Shown: positions 39,559 to 49,131, counted from the stretch's first letter. The stretch: DNA of 64,000 nt from Candidatus Tisiphia endosymbiont of Nemotelus nigrinus (GCF_964026475.1 NZ_OZ032151.1:930001-994000), one strand, 5' to 3'. The notes: a model not told the origin generated them from the letters alone. Translations and numbers: made by a program.

Positions 39559-40944
39559 TTACAAAATAAATTTTACTAAATCCAGATTTTTGATAATTTT
39601 TGATAATTGCTGGTCGACAAAATGCTCATCCATAACTACCTTCTTTTCTTTCATGTCACTTGCATTGAAACTTATCTCCTCTAATAAATTTTCTAAAATA
39701 GTATGCAATCTTCTTGCTCCAATATCTTCAATTTCTAAGTTAACTTTTGCTGCATAAGTAGCGATCTTATCTATTGCATTATCGGTAAATTTTAATTCTA
39801 CCCCTTCGGTACCAATTAAGGCTGAATATTGTTTTATTAAACTTGATTCTGGTTCAACCAAGATTTTTACCATATCTTCCTTAGTGAGTGAGCTTAACTC
39901 TACTCTAATAGCCAACCTTCCCTGCAACTCAGGTAATAAATCGGATGGTTTTGATAAATGAAAAGCACCTGATGCTATAAATAATATATGGGCAGTTTCT
40001 ACAGGACCATATTTGGTATTAACTGTTGTACCCTCGATGATAGGTAGCAGATCTCTTTGTACTCCCTCTCTACTAATCTCTGAACTTCTTCCCTCAGGTC
40101 TTGAAGCGATTTTATCAATCTCATCCAAAAATACTATACCATCATTTTGTACTAGCACTAATGCATCTTGAGTAATTTTTTCTTGATCAATCAATTTATC
40201 TGATTCTTCAGCTAAGATAGTTAACATAGCATCTTTAACCAGCATTTTCTTATTTTTGGTTTTACTAGTACCGATAGCTTTGCTGATCATATCAGAAACA
40301 TTTAACACACCCATAGCAGTTCCCGGCATACCAGGAATTTCAAAATTACCACCAAATATGCCGCCTGAATCTGTTATACTGATCTCAATTTCACTCTCAT
40401 CAAGCTCGCCTTTTTCAAGTTTAAGGCGGAATTTCTCTCTTGTTTCAACTGATGCTGACTTGCCAACTAAAGCATCCAATATTCTTTCTACAGTTTTTAA
40501 AGTTGCATTAGCAATAACTTCTTTTTTAGCATTAGCTTTTTGGGTATTAACAGCTATTTCCACTAAATCTCGTATTATCGATTCAACGTCTCGTCCAACA
40601 TATCCCACTTCAGTAAATTTGGTGGCTTCTACTTTAAGAAAAGGTGAGCCGCTAAGCTTAGCAAGCCGCCTAGCTATTTCAGTTTTACCTACACCAGTTG
40701 GCCCAATCATTAAAATATTTTTTGGTACGATCTCTTGACGAAGTGGTTCGGCTACATTTCTACGCCTACAGCGATTCCGCAAAGCGATCGCAACAGCTTT
40801 TTTAGCCTTATATTGCCCAACAATGAATCTATCAAGTTCAGCTACGATTTTAGAGGGAGTTAATCCCATAGATTTAGCGGAGGTTAATCCTGCAGATTTA
40901 GAGGGAGTTACTCCCACAGATTTTTTCTTAATACTAGTACTCAT
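39559..40944 (-). CDS. hslU: HslU ATPase of the HslUV protease
   Basis: 461 residues. AAA+ unfoldase for HslV. Walker [15 protein letters not shown], Walker [10 protein letters not shown], sensor and C-terminal [17 protein letters not shown]. The true family start would be close to [17 protein letters not shown] at residue 28. Here it is preceded by about 25 extra residues with three 8-residue tandem units ([24 protein letters not shown]). Overlaps the hslV stop (ATGA). Confidence 0.97.
   Translation of the reverse strand: MSTSIKKKSVGVTPSKSAGLTSAKSMGLTPSKIVAELDRFIVGQYKAKKAVAIALRNRCRRRNVAEPLRQEIVPKNILMIGPTGVGKTEIARRLAKLSGSPFLKVEATKFTEVGYVGRDVESIIRDLVEIAVNTQKANAKKEVIANATLKTVERILDALVGKSASVETREKFRLKLEKGELDESEIEISITDSGGIFGGNFEIPGMPGTAMGVLNVSDMISKAIGTSKTKNKKMLVKDAMLTILAEESDKLIDQEKITQDALVLVQNDGIVFLDEIDKIASRPEGRSSEISREGVQRDLLPIIEGTTVNTKYGPVETAHILFIASGAFHLSKPSDLLPELQGRLAIRVELSSLTKEDMVKILVEPESSLIKQYSALIGTEGVELKFTDNAIDKIATYAAKVNLEIEDIGARRLHTILENLLEEISFNASDMKEKKVVMDEHFVDQQLSKIIKNLDLVKFIL
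40849..40920 (-). repeat. 3 x 24-bp tandem repeat at the hslU 5' end
   Basis: Codons 9-32 of hslU. Three in-frame 24-bp units encode S-x-G-[VL]-T-x-[SA]-K; the last unit coincides with the normal HslU beginning. Slippage-type expansion keeping frame. By eye, units 1 and 3 are closest to each other. Confidence 0.85.
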
Positions 40945-41486
40945 ATAACTTTTTCTAAAATAATATTATGATTAGAGAAAACACAGATGTCAGCTGCAAT
41001 ATGCATTGATTTTAAAGCAATTTCTTCAGCAGTTAAGTTATTATCAAAAGACATTAAACCCCGGCTACTCGCCAGTGCATATAATCCACCAGAACCAATG
41101 GCAGCAGCGTGACCATCAGGTTCAACCACATCGCCATTACCAGTTAAAATTAATATATTTTTTTGATCTGCAACAATCATCATTGCTTCAAGCTTACGTA
41201 AATATTTATCACTACGCCACTCTTTTGCCAATTCTACTGCACTTCTTACTAACTGGTATGAATGTTTTTCTAGTTTTAATTCCAGTTTTTCAAATAAAGT
41301 TAGAGCATCTGCCGTAGATCCAGCGAAACCAGCAACAATGCTATTATTATGCATGGTTCTTAGTTTTTTTGCTGTGGATTTTAAAATCGTATTACCAAGG
41401 GAGACCTGACCATCAGCGGCAATTACAACCTCTCCGCCCTTTCTTAAGCACAGTATAGTAGTCCCGTGTAATGAGTTATCTGACAT
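40941..41486 (-). CDS. hslV: HslV peptidase of the HslUV protease
   Basis: 181 residues. Proteasome-like peptidase. [20 protein letters not shown] holds the catalytic Thr, which becomes N-terminal after removal of an 8-residue propeptide-like leader (MSDNSLHG). [17 protein letters not shown] and [19 protein letters not shown] follow. In an overlapping hslV-hslU operon. Confidence 0.97.
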   Translation of the reverse strand: MSDNSLHGTTILCLRKGGEVVIAADGQVSLGNTILKSTAKKLRTMHNNSIVAGFAGSTADALTLFEKLELKLEKHSYQLVRSAVELAKEWRSDKYLRKLEAMMIVADQKNILILTGNGDVVEPDGHAAAIGSGGLYALASSRGLMSFDNNLTAEEIALKSMHIAADICVFSNHNIILEKVI

Positions 41487-41576
41487 AAATAATCTTTTAA
41501 ATATTGATGTTTAGCTGTTTATTTATTATTATGGTGTTTAAGTAATCATTCAGTATCATAATTACAAGATTCCCTT

Positions 41577-41936
41577 ATGAATATTTATTCAATATATGTT
41601 AATCCTCAAAAAAAAGATAATGATTTTATTATTATCAAACAGGGTTTTTCATTATTTGCTGCATTGTTTAATATGTTTTGGGCATTATATCACAGAATGT
41701 GGATAGCACTAATAATTACTTTAATAATAAGTATAGCTATGTCAAATTTAGGTTTTGCTCATTTTACTTTTGCCAGTCGAATAGCTATTATGTTAATATT
41801 TGGTTTTTTTGCTGCTGATATGAGAGAATATGATTTGCAACGAAAGAAATATCAGCTTACAGAAATAATATTAGCAAAATCTGAGATAGAAGCTGAATTA
41901 AAATTCCTAAAACACTTAGTGGTCGATAAGAATTAG
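41577..41936 (+). CDS. DUF2628 family membrane protein
   Basis: 119 residues. The DUF2628 signature is visible: an N-terminal soluble segment, FALFPPLWALYHRMW-like stretch reading LFNMFWALYHRMWIALIITL, then two close hydrophobic helices and a Lys/Glu-rich C-terminal coil. Function unknown. Divergent from hslV. Confidence 0.7.
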   Translation: MNIYSIYVNPQKKDNDFIIIKQGFSLFAALFNMFWALYHRMWIALIITLIISIAMSNLGFAHFTFASRIAIMLIFGFFAADMREYDLQRKKYQLTEIILAKSEIEAELKFLKHLVVDKN

Positions 41937-42016
41937 AGTATAGTGTTATTTATAGCTATACTTCCGTCATTACGAAACCACGTGAGTGTAGCGACAATCT
42001 CCTAGACTACTCCTTT

Positions 42017-42169
42017 TTATTCATCCTTTTTCTTATCATCTTTCATTCCTTCCTTAAAAGCTTTAAGACCTTTAGCAATATCTGACATTACTTGAGGCAA
42101 TTTACCAGCACCAAAAAGTACTAAGATGATTAATAAAATCACTAACAAGTGGCTGAAGCTCATTCCCAT
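42017..42169 (-). CDS. tatA: Sec-independent translocase protein TatA
   Basis: 50 codons: [40 protein letters not shown], then an acidic/basic tail ending KKKDE. This is the TatA layout: a short N-terminal helix, the FG hinge, an amphipathic helix ([16 protein letters not shown]) and a charged tail. Forms the pore for folded-protein export. tatB and tatC are not in this window. Confidence 0.93.
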   Translation of the reverse strand: MGMSFSHLLVILLIILVLFGAGKLPQVMSDIAKGLKAFKEGMKDDKKKDE

Positions 42170-42218
42170 AATATCAATTTTATAAGTTTTAAGTTAAAGA
42201 TAATAATCTACTAATCAT

Positions 42219-42453
42219 CAAGGCGATTTAAAAATTACAACTAATGATAGAAGGCGCTAAATTACAGAAACGAATGATTGTTATCGCGAGCCACGAAGTG
42301 GCATGGCGAACCAAATAAACAGCTGGCTATTTATTTTTTGTCGCTGCAACTTCTAGATTGCCGCGTCGTCGTTTTGCGACTCCTCGCAATGACGTTTATG
42401 CATTTTCTAAAACAAATTTTTCTACCATTAATTGCGACTTTTAAATCGCCCTG
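42219..42453. repeat. Long two-layer repeat (AGGCGATTTAAAA arms) between tatA and the APH gene
   Basis: Outer arms AAGGCGATTTAAAAATTAC and GCGACTTTTAAATCGCCCTG are inverses of the type found at 34449-34610. The inside contains TTATCGCGAGCCACGAAGTGGCATGGCG ... CGTTTTGCGACTCCTCGCAATGACG in segments, a diverged CATTGCGAG core with G+C-rich inserts. At 235 bp it is the longest copy. No gene in it. Confidence 0.75.
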
Positions 42454-42526
42454 ACTAATCACCTTAATTTTTATTATAGCAAATATTGTTAATTTGTTCT
42501 ACTATGAAAAACGCAAATCTATCAAT

Positions 42527-43411
42527 ATGAAAACATTTAAAACTAACATCATTAATATCTATGGTAATCAAGGTAAAGTTTGGTTAGATAATTTACCAAG
42601 AATTATCGATGAATTGGCTGAAGAGTATGGTTTGTCTAACTTAAAGTTAGTTGATAATTTGAGCTACCACTATGTTCTAGAAGGTTTTCAAGGTGAACAA
42701 CCGATTATTTTAAAGTTGGGGCTAGATATTGATGGGCTTAAGAGAGAACTATTAGCTTTGAAAGTTTTTCTGGGATTTGGCAGTGTGAAAGTTTTGGCTG
42801 AAAGCCAAGGCTTACTACTACTTGCAAGGGCTGTTTCTGGTATATCATTAAAATCCTATTTTTTTACCAAAGATTATGAGGCTATTCAAATAGCATGCGA
42901 TGTAATGACAAGATTACACCAAGATTCTTTGTTACCCATAGAATGTTTTCCTTATGTCAAAGATTGGCTGACAGTGTTAGATAAAGAATGGGATATACCA
43001 ACTTATTATTTAGAAAAAGCTCGGAAATTGCGAGATAAACTACTTAACACATCGTCACGGTTAGTTTTACTGCATGGTGACTTACATCATGATAATATTC
43101 TGCAAGACGGTGATGACTGGGTGATTATTGATCCTAAAGGGGTTATTGGTGAACAATCCTATGAAGTAGCAGCATTTATTCGCAACCCTTTTCCTGAACT
43201 TCTTGGCGTAAAAAATGTTGACACTATTATTGCCAATCGCATTACTAAATTTGCAACTCTCTTGGGTTTAGATACTCAACGAATTAGCGATTGGTGTTTT
43301 GTTCAAGTTATACTCTCATGGATTTGGGCTTTGGAAGATGGTTGTGACGTGCTTATTTGGGCAGAACTTACAAAAATCTTTGATGAGTTGCTAGGGAGAA
43401 ACTATAGCTAA
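42527..43411 (+). CDS. APH-type small-molecule phosphotransferase (APH(6)/hydroxyurea kinase-like)
   Basis: 294 residues from ATG 42527; an in-frame TTG at 42494 would add 11 residues. Kinase-fold phosphotransferase: VLLHGDLHHDNILQ (catalytic HGDLHxDN) and VIIDPKGVIGEQSYEVAAF (DPKG metal-binding motif) point to the streptomycin-6-kinase/hydroxyurea kinase family. The natural substrate in an intracellular bacterium is unknown; it should not be read as proof of resistance. The C-terminus NYS and stop TAA lie in a TATAGCTAA motif (43403-43411). Confidence 0.85.
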   Translation: MKTFKTNIINIYGNQGKVWLDNLPRIIDELAEEYGLSNLKLVDNLSYHYVLEGFQGEQPIILKLGLDIDGLKRELLALKVFLGFGSVKVLAESQGLLLLARAVSGISLKSYFFTKDYEAIQIACDVMTRLHQDSLLPIECFPYVKDWLTVLDKEWDIPTYYLEKARKLRDKLLNTSSRLVLLHGDLHHDNILQDGDDWVIIDPKGVIGEQSYEVAAFIRNPFPELLGVKNVDTIIANRITKFATLLGLDTQRISDWCFVQVILSWIWALEDGCDVLIWAELTKIFDELLGRNYS

Positions 43412-43425
43412 AATAAGGAATGCAC

Positions 43426-43608
43426 TAGCCCGGATATTGCATGAAGGTATCAATATTTATCTCTGAATCCCTTGTAATATAAGGAGTTTGGAAGAATTGC
43501 ACAAAAATACAAATTGTATATTTAAAATTTTATATATTTTAGCCTGTAGCCCTCATGAGACAAGGGCTAGCACAATTGGTTCATTTCTATCATGCAATAT
43601 CCGGGCTA
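43426..43608 (-). repeat. 183-bp MITE-like element, copy 2 (inverted relative to copy 1)
   Basis: Begins TAGCCCGGATATTGCATGA and ends TCATGCAATATCCGGGCTA, a perfect 19-bp inverted pair. It reads as the complement of 3689-3871 with three mismatches by eye. It starts 14 bp after the APH-like gene. Its intact termini suggest it is the younger or better-preserved copy. Confidence 0.9.
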
Positions 43609-43731
43609 GGCTCTTATAACTAGGAGACTGTCAGAGATGATTAACTACTCACCTTGTGCATAATTCACATGGCAATTTAAAAATTGCAGAAAAGTACAAA
43701 GCGTCATGTATGGATAAATATACTAGTCGGG

Positions 43732-44286
43732 TTATAACTGCTCCACATTGTTAGAAGTAGAGATTTCTTGCTGCTCAAGACCATCAATGGGGCTAGTAAC
43801 CTCTTGCTTATTGATTCTTGCATAATCTTGTGCTTCAGATTCTGATCTTGCCACAATTACCGTTATATTGGTGTTAAGATCAGCGTGCAACCTTACCTCT
43901 ACCACGAATGCACCTGTTGACTTTATCGGCTTCTTAAGAATGATATTTAAATGTGATATTGACTGTGAAGAACCATTAGATAAACTTTCGGCGATTTCTT
44001 TATTATTCACTGAACCAAACAATCGACCATCATCAGCAGATTGTCTAATAAATACCAATTCTTTATTACTTATAATATTATTAATAGCTTCTGCCTCAGA
44101 TCTTATTTTTAGATCCTTTGCTTCAAGCTCATGTTTTTGAGCTTCTATGAACTGTTTATTAGGTTCTGTTGCCCTAATTGCTAGTTTCTTGGGGATAAGA
44201 TAATTACGAGCGAATCCCCTTTTTACTTTAAGAATTTCTGCAATTTTTCCGAGCTTTCTTACGGGTTTAATTAAAATAACTTCCAT
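43732..44286 (-). CDS. rplI: 50S ribosomal protein L9
   Basis: 184 residues from ATG 44286 ([20 protein letters not shown]). [20 protein letters not shown] is the RNA-binding N-domain block. The C-terminus carries about 25 extra residues (Gln/Ser/Glu-rich, ending NNVEQL) beyond a standard L9. Last gene of the rpsF-rpsR-rplI operon. Confidence 0.97.
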   Translation of the reverse strand: MEVILIKPVRKLGKIAEILKVKRGFARNYLIPKKLAIRATEPNKQFIEAQKHELEAKDLKIRSEAEAINNIISNKELVFIRQSADDGRLFGSVNNKEIAESLSNGSSQSISHLNIILKKPIKSTGAFVVEVRLHADLNTNITVIVARSESEAQDYARINKQEVTSPIDGLEQQEISTSNNVEQL

Positions 44287-44299
44287 TTTATTCCTCTGC

Positions 44300-44584
44300 T
44301 CAAACTTGAAACACAAAAGGCAATAATGCTAGAATTCTAGCAATTTTTATAGCATTTTTTAGTTTTCTTTGTTTTTTAGCACATACATTAGTGATCCTAC
44401 TAGGCAACATTCTACCACCTTCCGATACAAATTTTATTAATAAGTCAGGATTCTTATAATCAATTATTGGAGCATTTTCAATAGAAAGGGGACAGCCCTT
44501 ACGTTTCCTAAAAAACACCCTTTTATTAGTTCTATCAGCCATTCTAGTCATTGACTTGGAGTCAGTAGTGTCATTTTCAAACAT
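44300..44584 (-). CDS. rpsR: 30S ribosomal protein S18
   Basis: 94 residues. [40 protein letters not shown] and [15 protein letters not shown] are the conserved blocks. Partner of S6 in the 30S platform, and adjacent to rpsF here. Confidence 0.98.
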   Translation of the reverse strand: MFENDTTDSKSMTRMADRTNKRVFFRKRKGCPLSIENAPIIDYKNPDLLIKFVSEGGRMLPSRITNVCAKKQRKLKNAIKIARILALLPFVFQV

Positions 44585-44604
44585 TTTAATCTTTTCCCAT
44601 TTTA

Positions 44605-44979
44605 TTACATTGAGTCTTTATTAATTGTTACATCAACTATTTTTTCATGGTCTAAACTTTTACTTCTTAGAATCGGTGAAGGTTCAGCACTTATTGAATC
44701 AACATTTATATTAATGAACCTAATAATATTTTCACTTAGCTTCATTTTCCTTTCCATTTCAGTTATTACTGAAAAATCAGTTTTAAGTCCCATGAAAACA
44801 TAATGTCCTTTTTTGTTATTACCAATCCTATAGGCTAAGCTTCTTAAACCCCAATATTCAGTTTTAATAACCTCACCATCACTATTCTCAACAATTTTAG
44901 TAAAATCATCGGTAATTTTATCTACATCAGCAGATGAAATATCTTGCCGTATGATGAAAACTGATTCGTAAAAAGCCAT
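44605..44979 (-). CDS. rpsF: 30S ribosomal protein S6
   Basis: 124 residues from ATG 44979 ([20 protein letters not shown]). [20 protein letters not shown] is the conserved S18-contact region. The frame is open 11 codons further upstream without conserved sequence. First gene of its operon. The promoter is expected in the 44980-45395 region. Confidence 0.98.
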   Translation of the reverse strand: MAFYESVFIIRQDISSADVDKITDDFTKIVENSDGEVIKTEYWGLRSLAYRIGNNKKGHYVFMGLKTDFSVITEMERKMKLSENIIRFININVDSISAEPSPILRSKSLDHEKIVDVTINKDSM

Positions 44980-45395
44980 ATATAAGAATCTCCAGCTACA
45001 AAATAAAGTCATTTATAACAATAAAAAACATTTAATTCAAGTGTTATATTTATTAATTAATAAATTACTAATAACCTTTGATTGCAGATCGGAACCGTTT
45101 TGCACGGATTGTAAACAAATAATTAAATTAATAGACTTATATTAATAAATTTAGTAGAAATTTATTAATTAATTCGATAATATTGCATTTTAAAAAGTTA
45201 AGTTAATATCACTACAATAATTTACAATAATGTAACATTAGACTCTTGCATAATTAAAGGATACTCTTTGTGCTTTTAAAAACTTCGGAGATTGGTACGC
45301 ACGTTACTTACGTTTACGCTTTAATTCTTCAAATTTGGGTATACAAGAGAAGACTTTAGTCATGCCTAAAGTCTTTATTTAATTAGATATTTAAA
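44980..45395. other. Divergent 416-bp regulatory gap between rpsF and the response regulator
   Basis: Very A+T-rich, without a supported gene. The right part has a G+C-richer patch (ACTTCGGAGATTGGTACGC, about 45283-45301) followed by TTACTTACGTTTACGCT, and then the hairpin at 45351-45374. Promoters for both directions must be here. I cannot assign boxes with confidence. Confidence 0.4.
45351..45374 (+). terminator. Leader terminator/attenuator-like hairpin before the response regulator
   Basis: AGACTTTAG - TCATGC - CTAAAGTCT, 9-bp stem and 6-nt loop, followed by TTATTT. It ends 21 bp before the ATG at 45396. A stem plus U-rich tail this close to a start codon looks like a terminator that could attenuate the gene. 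It may otherwise occlude the ribosome site. Confidence 0.55.
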
Positions 45396-46106
45396 ATGTT
45401 GGATAAATTACCCCCTAGAATTCTTATTATAGAATCAACTAAAAGCATTAACGTTTCTTTATCTAATGTTATAGAGAGAGCGTGGTTTAATCTTGTTAAG
45501 GCTACTACGGTAGAAAAAGCAATAGTTTCTTCTATTGCAAATCACCCTGATATAATTATCTTAGAGTCGATGGTACAAGATAAAGTGGCTACAGAGGTAG
45601 CAACTAGAATAAGAGAAATTAACGGTTTAGCGAAAGTACCAATAATCTTTTTGTTAAATTCTGGAGAATCTCCGTCTAACTACACTTTAGAAGACAACAA
45701 CTTTGTTGCTGCTCTTATTAAACCATTCACGTCAGATCAACTAATGATCTTAATAAGATCTTTATTAAGACGTTCTAATTTGATTCTACAAGATAAAGTT
45801 ATAAAATATAAGGGAGTAAGCATGGACCTTACCACCTATAAAGTAACTAATAACGGTAGGGTGGTTCGTTTAGGACCAACAGAATTTAAGATTTTACAAC
45901 TTTTTATAAAATCACCTAAGGTAATATTTTCTCGTCAAAATATTGTAGACAAAGTGTGGGGTAAGGATACGACTATTGACCTACGTACTATTGATGTACA
46001 TATAAATAGAATAAGAGCGTCTATAAGAAATAAAGAATCTGAAGTATTTATAAGAACGGTTCGTTCCACAGGATATTGCCTTGATTTACCGGATATTCAT
46101 GATTAA
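45396..46106 (+). CDS. PhoB/OmpR-type response regulator with a degenerate receiver
   Basis: 236 residues. Receiver domain 8-125 and winged-helix DNA-binding domain 135-232 (RLGPTEFKILQLFIKSPKVI, IDLRTIDVHINRIRASIRNK, VRSTGYCLDLP). Aligned by eye to PhoB, the acidic pair ED is ES (Glu13-Ser14), the phosphorylated Asp is Glu57 (IIILESMVQ), the switch Thr is Leu87, and Lys109 (LIKPF) is kept. It therefore probably cannot be phosphorylated normally and may be locked active or work by dimerisation. No kinase gene adjacent; the sensor kinase at 60199 is 14 kb away. Confidence 0.85.
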   Translation: MLDKLPPRILIIESTKSINVSLSNVIERAWFNLVKATTVEKAIVSSIANHPDIIILESMVQDKVATEVATRIREINGLAKVPIIFLLNSGESPSNYTLEDNNFVAALIKPFTSDQLMILIRSLLRRSNLILQDKVIKYKGVSMDLTTYKVTNNGRVVRLGPTEFKILQLFIKSPKVIFSRQNIVDKVWGKDTTIDLRTIDVHINRIRASIRNKESEVFIRTVRSTGYCLDLPDIHD

Positions 46107-46358
46107 AGTAAAAAATTACCTATTATTAATATACCTTACGCATGGTGTTTAAAAGTCATAGAAAAAACAGCTTGGCATTATTAGCGAGGAATCACTTTAG
46201 TGGCGACGAAACAATCCTGTTTTGTGTCATCCCTACGAAATTAGTACTACAACTTTTATTTTGTAATAAAAGTGTAGGGTATGAAGAAAATATCATGCAA
46301 GGCATTATTCCTACATTGGGATCAAAAACTGTGAAAGTCAGGACAAGAGGATATTTAG
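46107..46358. other. Intergenic region with a degraded CATTGCGAG repeat
   Basis: Contains TTAAAAGTCATAGAAAAAACAG followed by ATTATTAGCGAGGAATCACTTTAGTGGCGACGAAACAATCC in pieces (46148-46217), a half-copy of the two-layer repeat lacking its second arm. Right end: ATATTTAGCTATA (46351-46363), which supplies the stop of the transporter gene. Small frames here are not accepted as genes. Confidence 0.6.
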
Positions 46359-47687
46359 CTATACAGTATAAAGTTTTTTAGGTGGATAATTCCCAGAATC
46401 TTTTGCCAATTTTTCAAAATGTAATAGCCCATAGGCAAAACCAATAATTGTAGGGATCATAACAAACCATAATCCCCAATTGCCAAAATATTCAATAAGA
46501 TAGACGAAACCAAAAGAGGTAATAACAAACATTAAAGCACGAGATAAAGCAAATGTCATAGTAGCACAGGTAAAACGTTTAAATATAGGAAAGCTTTTAT
46601 AACAAATGGGCATAGCAGGACCTAAACATTCATGCAATAACGCCATAACAAATTGCATCAAAAATAACTGATAAGGAGCATTAATATTATTCAATAAATA
46701 TGGGCAAAATATGGTAAAAATAGAAGATATTAATAGTACGATTTTCAGGATTAATAATGGATGCACTTTTAAACTTAAATAACAAAATACTAGTATGGTT
46801 AGCAGCTCTATCATACAGATAATAAAATTATGATGAATAACCTCCGAAGTTGTATAACCAAAATTAGTTTTTAAAATATTACCACAATGTACATATATAA
46901 AATAAAAACATACCGGTGCAGCACATTGTAATAAAAAGAAAGCTATTAGTGTTTTTTTGTTAACTTTTGCTTGCCAAAGGGGATTATCTTTTAAGATAGC
47001 TGGATCTGTATTAATTCTTTCAAAAACTCTTTTTATTCGATATTTGGCATCAGCAAATTCTGGCACTTCTCTAAGTTTGGTTCTTGCAACAAAACCAAAC
47101 AATGTAATTGTTGTACCAATCCAAAATGCTAGACGCCAATTAAAACCATGAGAAGTAACAAGTGTTGCAATGCCTAAAGCACCTAACCCTCCCAGGGCAC
47201 ATGCGCCCCACATTAATCCTGTACTTGCATATTGGATTGGAGGGTTAATCGTTTCCGTTAAATAAAGCTCCACCCCTGTCACCTCTCCTATGGCAGAGAT
47301 ACCTTGAACAATACGACAGGTTGTTGCTATCCATGCTGCCATGCTTCCTATCTGAGCATAAGTAGGGAGATTAGACATAATAAAACATGATGTAGCCATT
47401 AAAAAAGTTGTAATGATTACTGTTGATTTACGCCCTATATTATCACCCAACCAACCAAATATTAAGGCACCAACAGGGCGAAAAACAAATGTAGAACAAA
47501 AAACCAAAGCTTTCACTAAAGAGGCAGTATGAGGATCGGTAGGTTTAAAAAATAACTCATTAAAAAGCTCTCCCATATGGACATATAACATTAAGTCAAA
47601 ATATTCTAGGAATGTGCCAACTGAAAATAATCCTACAGCTGCTTTTTGTTCTCTAGTTAGTCTTCTTTGTTCTTGTTGATGTCCCAT
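46359..47687 (-). CDS. MFS transporter, ProP-like (metabolite:H+ symporter family)
   Basis: 442 residues from ATG 47687, about 12 transmembrane helices. Family marks GTFLEYFDLMLYVHMG and RPVGALIFGWLGDNIGRKST. Rickettsiaceae carry many ProP paralogs importing host osmolytes or metabolites; the substrate here is unknown. The C-terminus ...LYTV and TAG (46361-46359) lie inside TATAGCTAAATAT, so a repeat terminus sets its end. Confidence 0.9.
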   Translation of the reverse strand: MGHQQEQRRLTREQKAAVGLFSVGTFLEYFDLMLYVHMGELFNELFFKPTDPHTASLVKALVFCSTFVFRPVGALIFGWLGDNIGRKSTVIITTFLMATSCFIMSNLPTYAQIGSMAAWIATTCRIVQGISAIGEVTGVELYLTETINPPIQYASTGLMWGACALGGLGALGIATLVTSHGFNWRLAFWIGTTITLFGFVARTKLREVPEFADAKYRIKRVFERINTDPAILKDNPLWQAKVNKKTLIAFFLLQCAAPVCFYFIYVHCGNILKTNFGYTTSEVIHHNFIICMIELLTILVFCYLSLKVHPLLILKIVLLISSIFTIFCPYLLNNINAPYQLFLMQFVMALLHECLGPAMPICYKSFPIFKRFTCATMTFALSRALMFVITSFGFVYLIEYFGNWGLWFVMIPTIIGFAYGLLHFEKLAKDSGNYPPKKLYTV

Positions 47688-47859
47688 CACCTATTCACCT
47701 TATATTTAAATTACCTCATACTTATTTTGTCTATGACTTTTCTGCTTTGAATAATTGACTCCAACATTTTCCTAGACACTAATGGGTTAGCTATAACTTG
47801 CAGGGAGATTTTTAAGGAATTAACATCCTTCAAGTAATTATTTGATGTAATATATAACT

Positions 47860-48555
47860 CTACAACCACATAGGAGAAAGAATTTTTGACAAAAATTCTT
47901 TATGTTTTTGCAATTCTTCCTTAGTTGGTTTGATAACTATAATATCATTTTTGTTTGCCATAGTAGTTCTAACCAATAACTTACCTGTATTTTGCACCTT
48001 TTTACTATTAATATTAAAGCTTATCTGCCTACCACCAGTAAGCTCAACATAAACTTCTGCCAGTAATGCCGCATCTTTAAGGGCTCCATGCAACTTACGC
48101 GAAGAATTGTCAATTTTATATCTTTTACATAATGAGTCAAGATTAGCCTTCATTCCAGGAAACAGTTTTCGAGCCAAAGCAAGAGTATCAATAGTATTGG
48201 AAAGCTCTAAAAATTCTGTATAAGGTCTTTTGAGCAAAGATAATTCGTAATTAATAAATTTAATATCGAATGTTGCATTATGTATAACAAGTTGGCTGCT
48301 ACTAATAAACGCTAAGAACTCTTCAGCAATTTCTGCAAAGAGCGGTTTATCTTTTAAGAACTCCCCTGATATACCATGTATTCTATAAGCTTCTGTCGGC
48401 ATATCTCGTTGTGGATTGATATAAAAATGGAACTGCTTACCGGTTAGAACTTTATTAACCATCTCAATAGCCCCAATCTCAACAATCCTATGACCACTTT
48501 TGGGATCTAAGCCAGTTGTCTCAGTATCTAGAATTACTTCTCTTAATTGCTGCAT
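47860..48555 (-). CDS. dnaQ: DNA polymerase III epsilon subunit (3'-5' exonuclease)
   Basis: 231 residues. Proofreading exonuclease: [20 protein letters not shown] (Exo I), [14 protein letters not shown] (Exo II), [17 protein letters not shown] (Exo III), then a C-terminal tail for binding the polymerase. coaE lies directly upstream, the order seen in many alphaproteobacteria. Its start region overlaps the ancestral coaE end. Confidence 0.96.
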   Translation of the reverse strand: MQQLREVILDTETTGLDPKSGHRIVEIGAIEMVNKVLTGKQFHFYINPQRDMPTEAYRIHGISGEFLKDKPLFAEIAEEFLAFISSSQLVIHNATFDIKFINYELSLLKRPYTEFLELSNTIDTLALARKLFPGMKANLDSLCKRYKIDNSSRKLHGALKDAALLAEVYVELTGGRQISFNINSKKVQNTGKLLVRTTMANKNDIIVIKPTKEELQKHKEFLSKILSPMWL

Positions 48556-49118
48556 TTTAATTTTTGTATTAGTTGAGTTATTTATCCATCTAAATCTACT
48601 ATATTAACATCAGTATTAATAACAAAATTTGCTTTTGCTATTTTAATCTGTTGTGACAATTGAATTTGTGCGATCTTGTTATAAGTTGTTAAACTAAATC
48701 CTTCTCTAGACATTGCACGTTTTAATCTAGATTTTTCTGAGCAGAATGTTGTAACATAAAAATCAAAATATTTATCAAATTCAGCTTCAAAAAGTAATGG
48801 AATTTCAGCAAATGTAATTTCTGAATCATTATTTTGTCGTTTAAAAAGAGACAAGCCTTCCACTACAAATGGATGAATAAAATTTTGCAGATCGTTTCTT
48901 GATGAATCATCAGCATAGATTAGCTCTGCAATTTTTCTTTTATCGAAAATTTTTAGCTCAGGCAGTAAGTTAAGAATTATATTTTGTATTGCCAGCTCTT
49001 TGTAGATACCCTTAATATATTCGTCAGCGGAAAAAGTCATAAATCATAAATCAGCTAAATAATTTAAGACAAAAGTTTTTCCTGAAGCATAACTACCAGT
49101 AATTCCTACACAAAGCAT
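48543..49118 (-). pseudogene. coaE: Dephospho-CoA kinase gene with two in-frame stop codons
   Basis: From ATG 49118 the frame reads MLCVGITGSYASGKTFVLNY LADL (P-loop GSYASGKT), hits TGA at 49046-49044, and continues in the same frame FMTFSADEYIKGIY and on (body contains FAEIPLLFEAEFDKYFDFYV) to TAA at 48584-48582. In-frame sequence then runs 12 more codons ([12 protein letters not shown]) to a TAA at 48545-48543 that overlaps the dnaQ start. Both stops look like single-base changes (expected Gly codon GGA to TGA; a sense codon such as CAA to TAA). CoaE makes the last step of CoA; the 48582-49040 piece alone lacks the P-loop. Sequencing error cannot be excluded. Confidence 0.85.
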
Positions 49119-49131
49119 TCTAATAAATATT

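Noticed and set aside
42527..43411. Reading the APH-like gene as a streptomycin resistance gene
   Set aside because: Family motifs do not define the substrate, and many members have other or unknown substrates.
45013..45395. Structured RNA gene (tRNA, 6S or similar) in the rpsF upstream gap
   Set aside because: No cloverleaf or known conserved loop could be found; only one short terminator-like hairpin is convincing.
46142..46381. 79-codon open frame after the response regulator
   Set aside because: Built on a degraded repeat and overlaps the end of the transporter gene on the other strand.
48582..49040. A short, intact CoaE starting at ATG 49040
   Set aside because: It would lack the ATP-binding P-loop, which is present in the same frame just upstream of a TGA; a broken gene explains it better.
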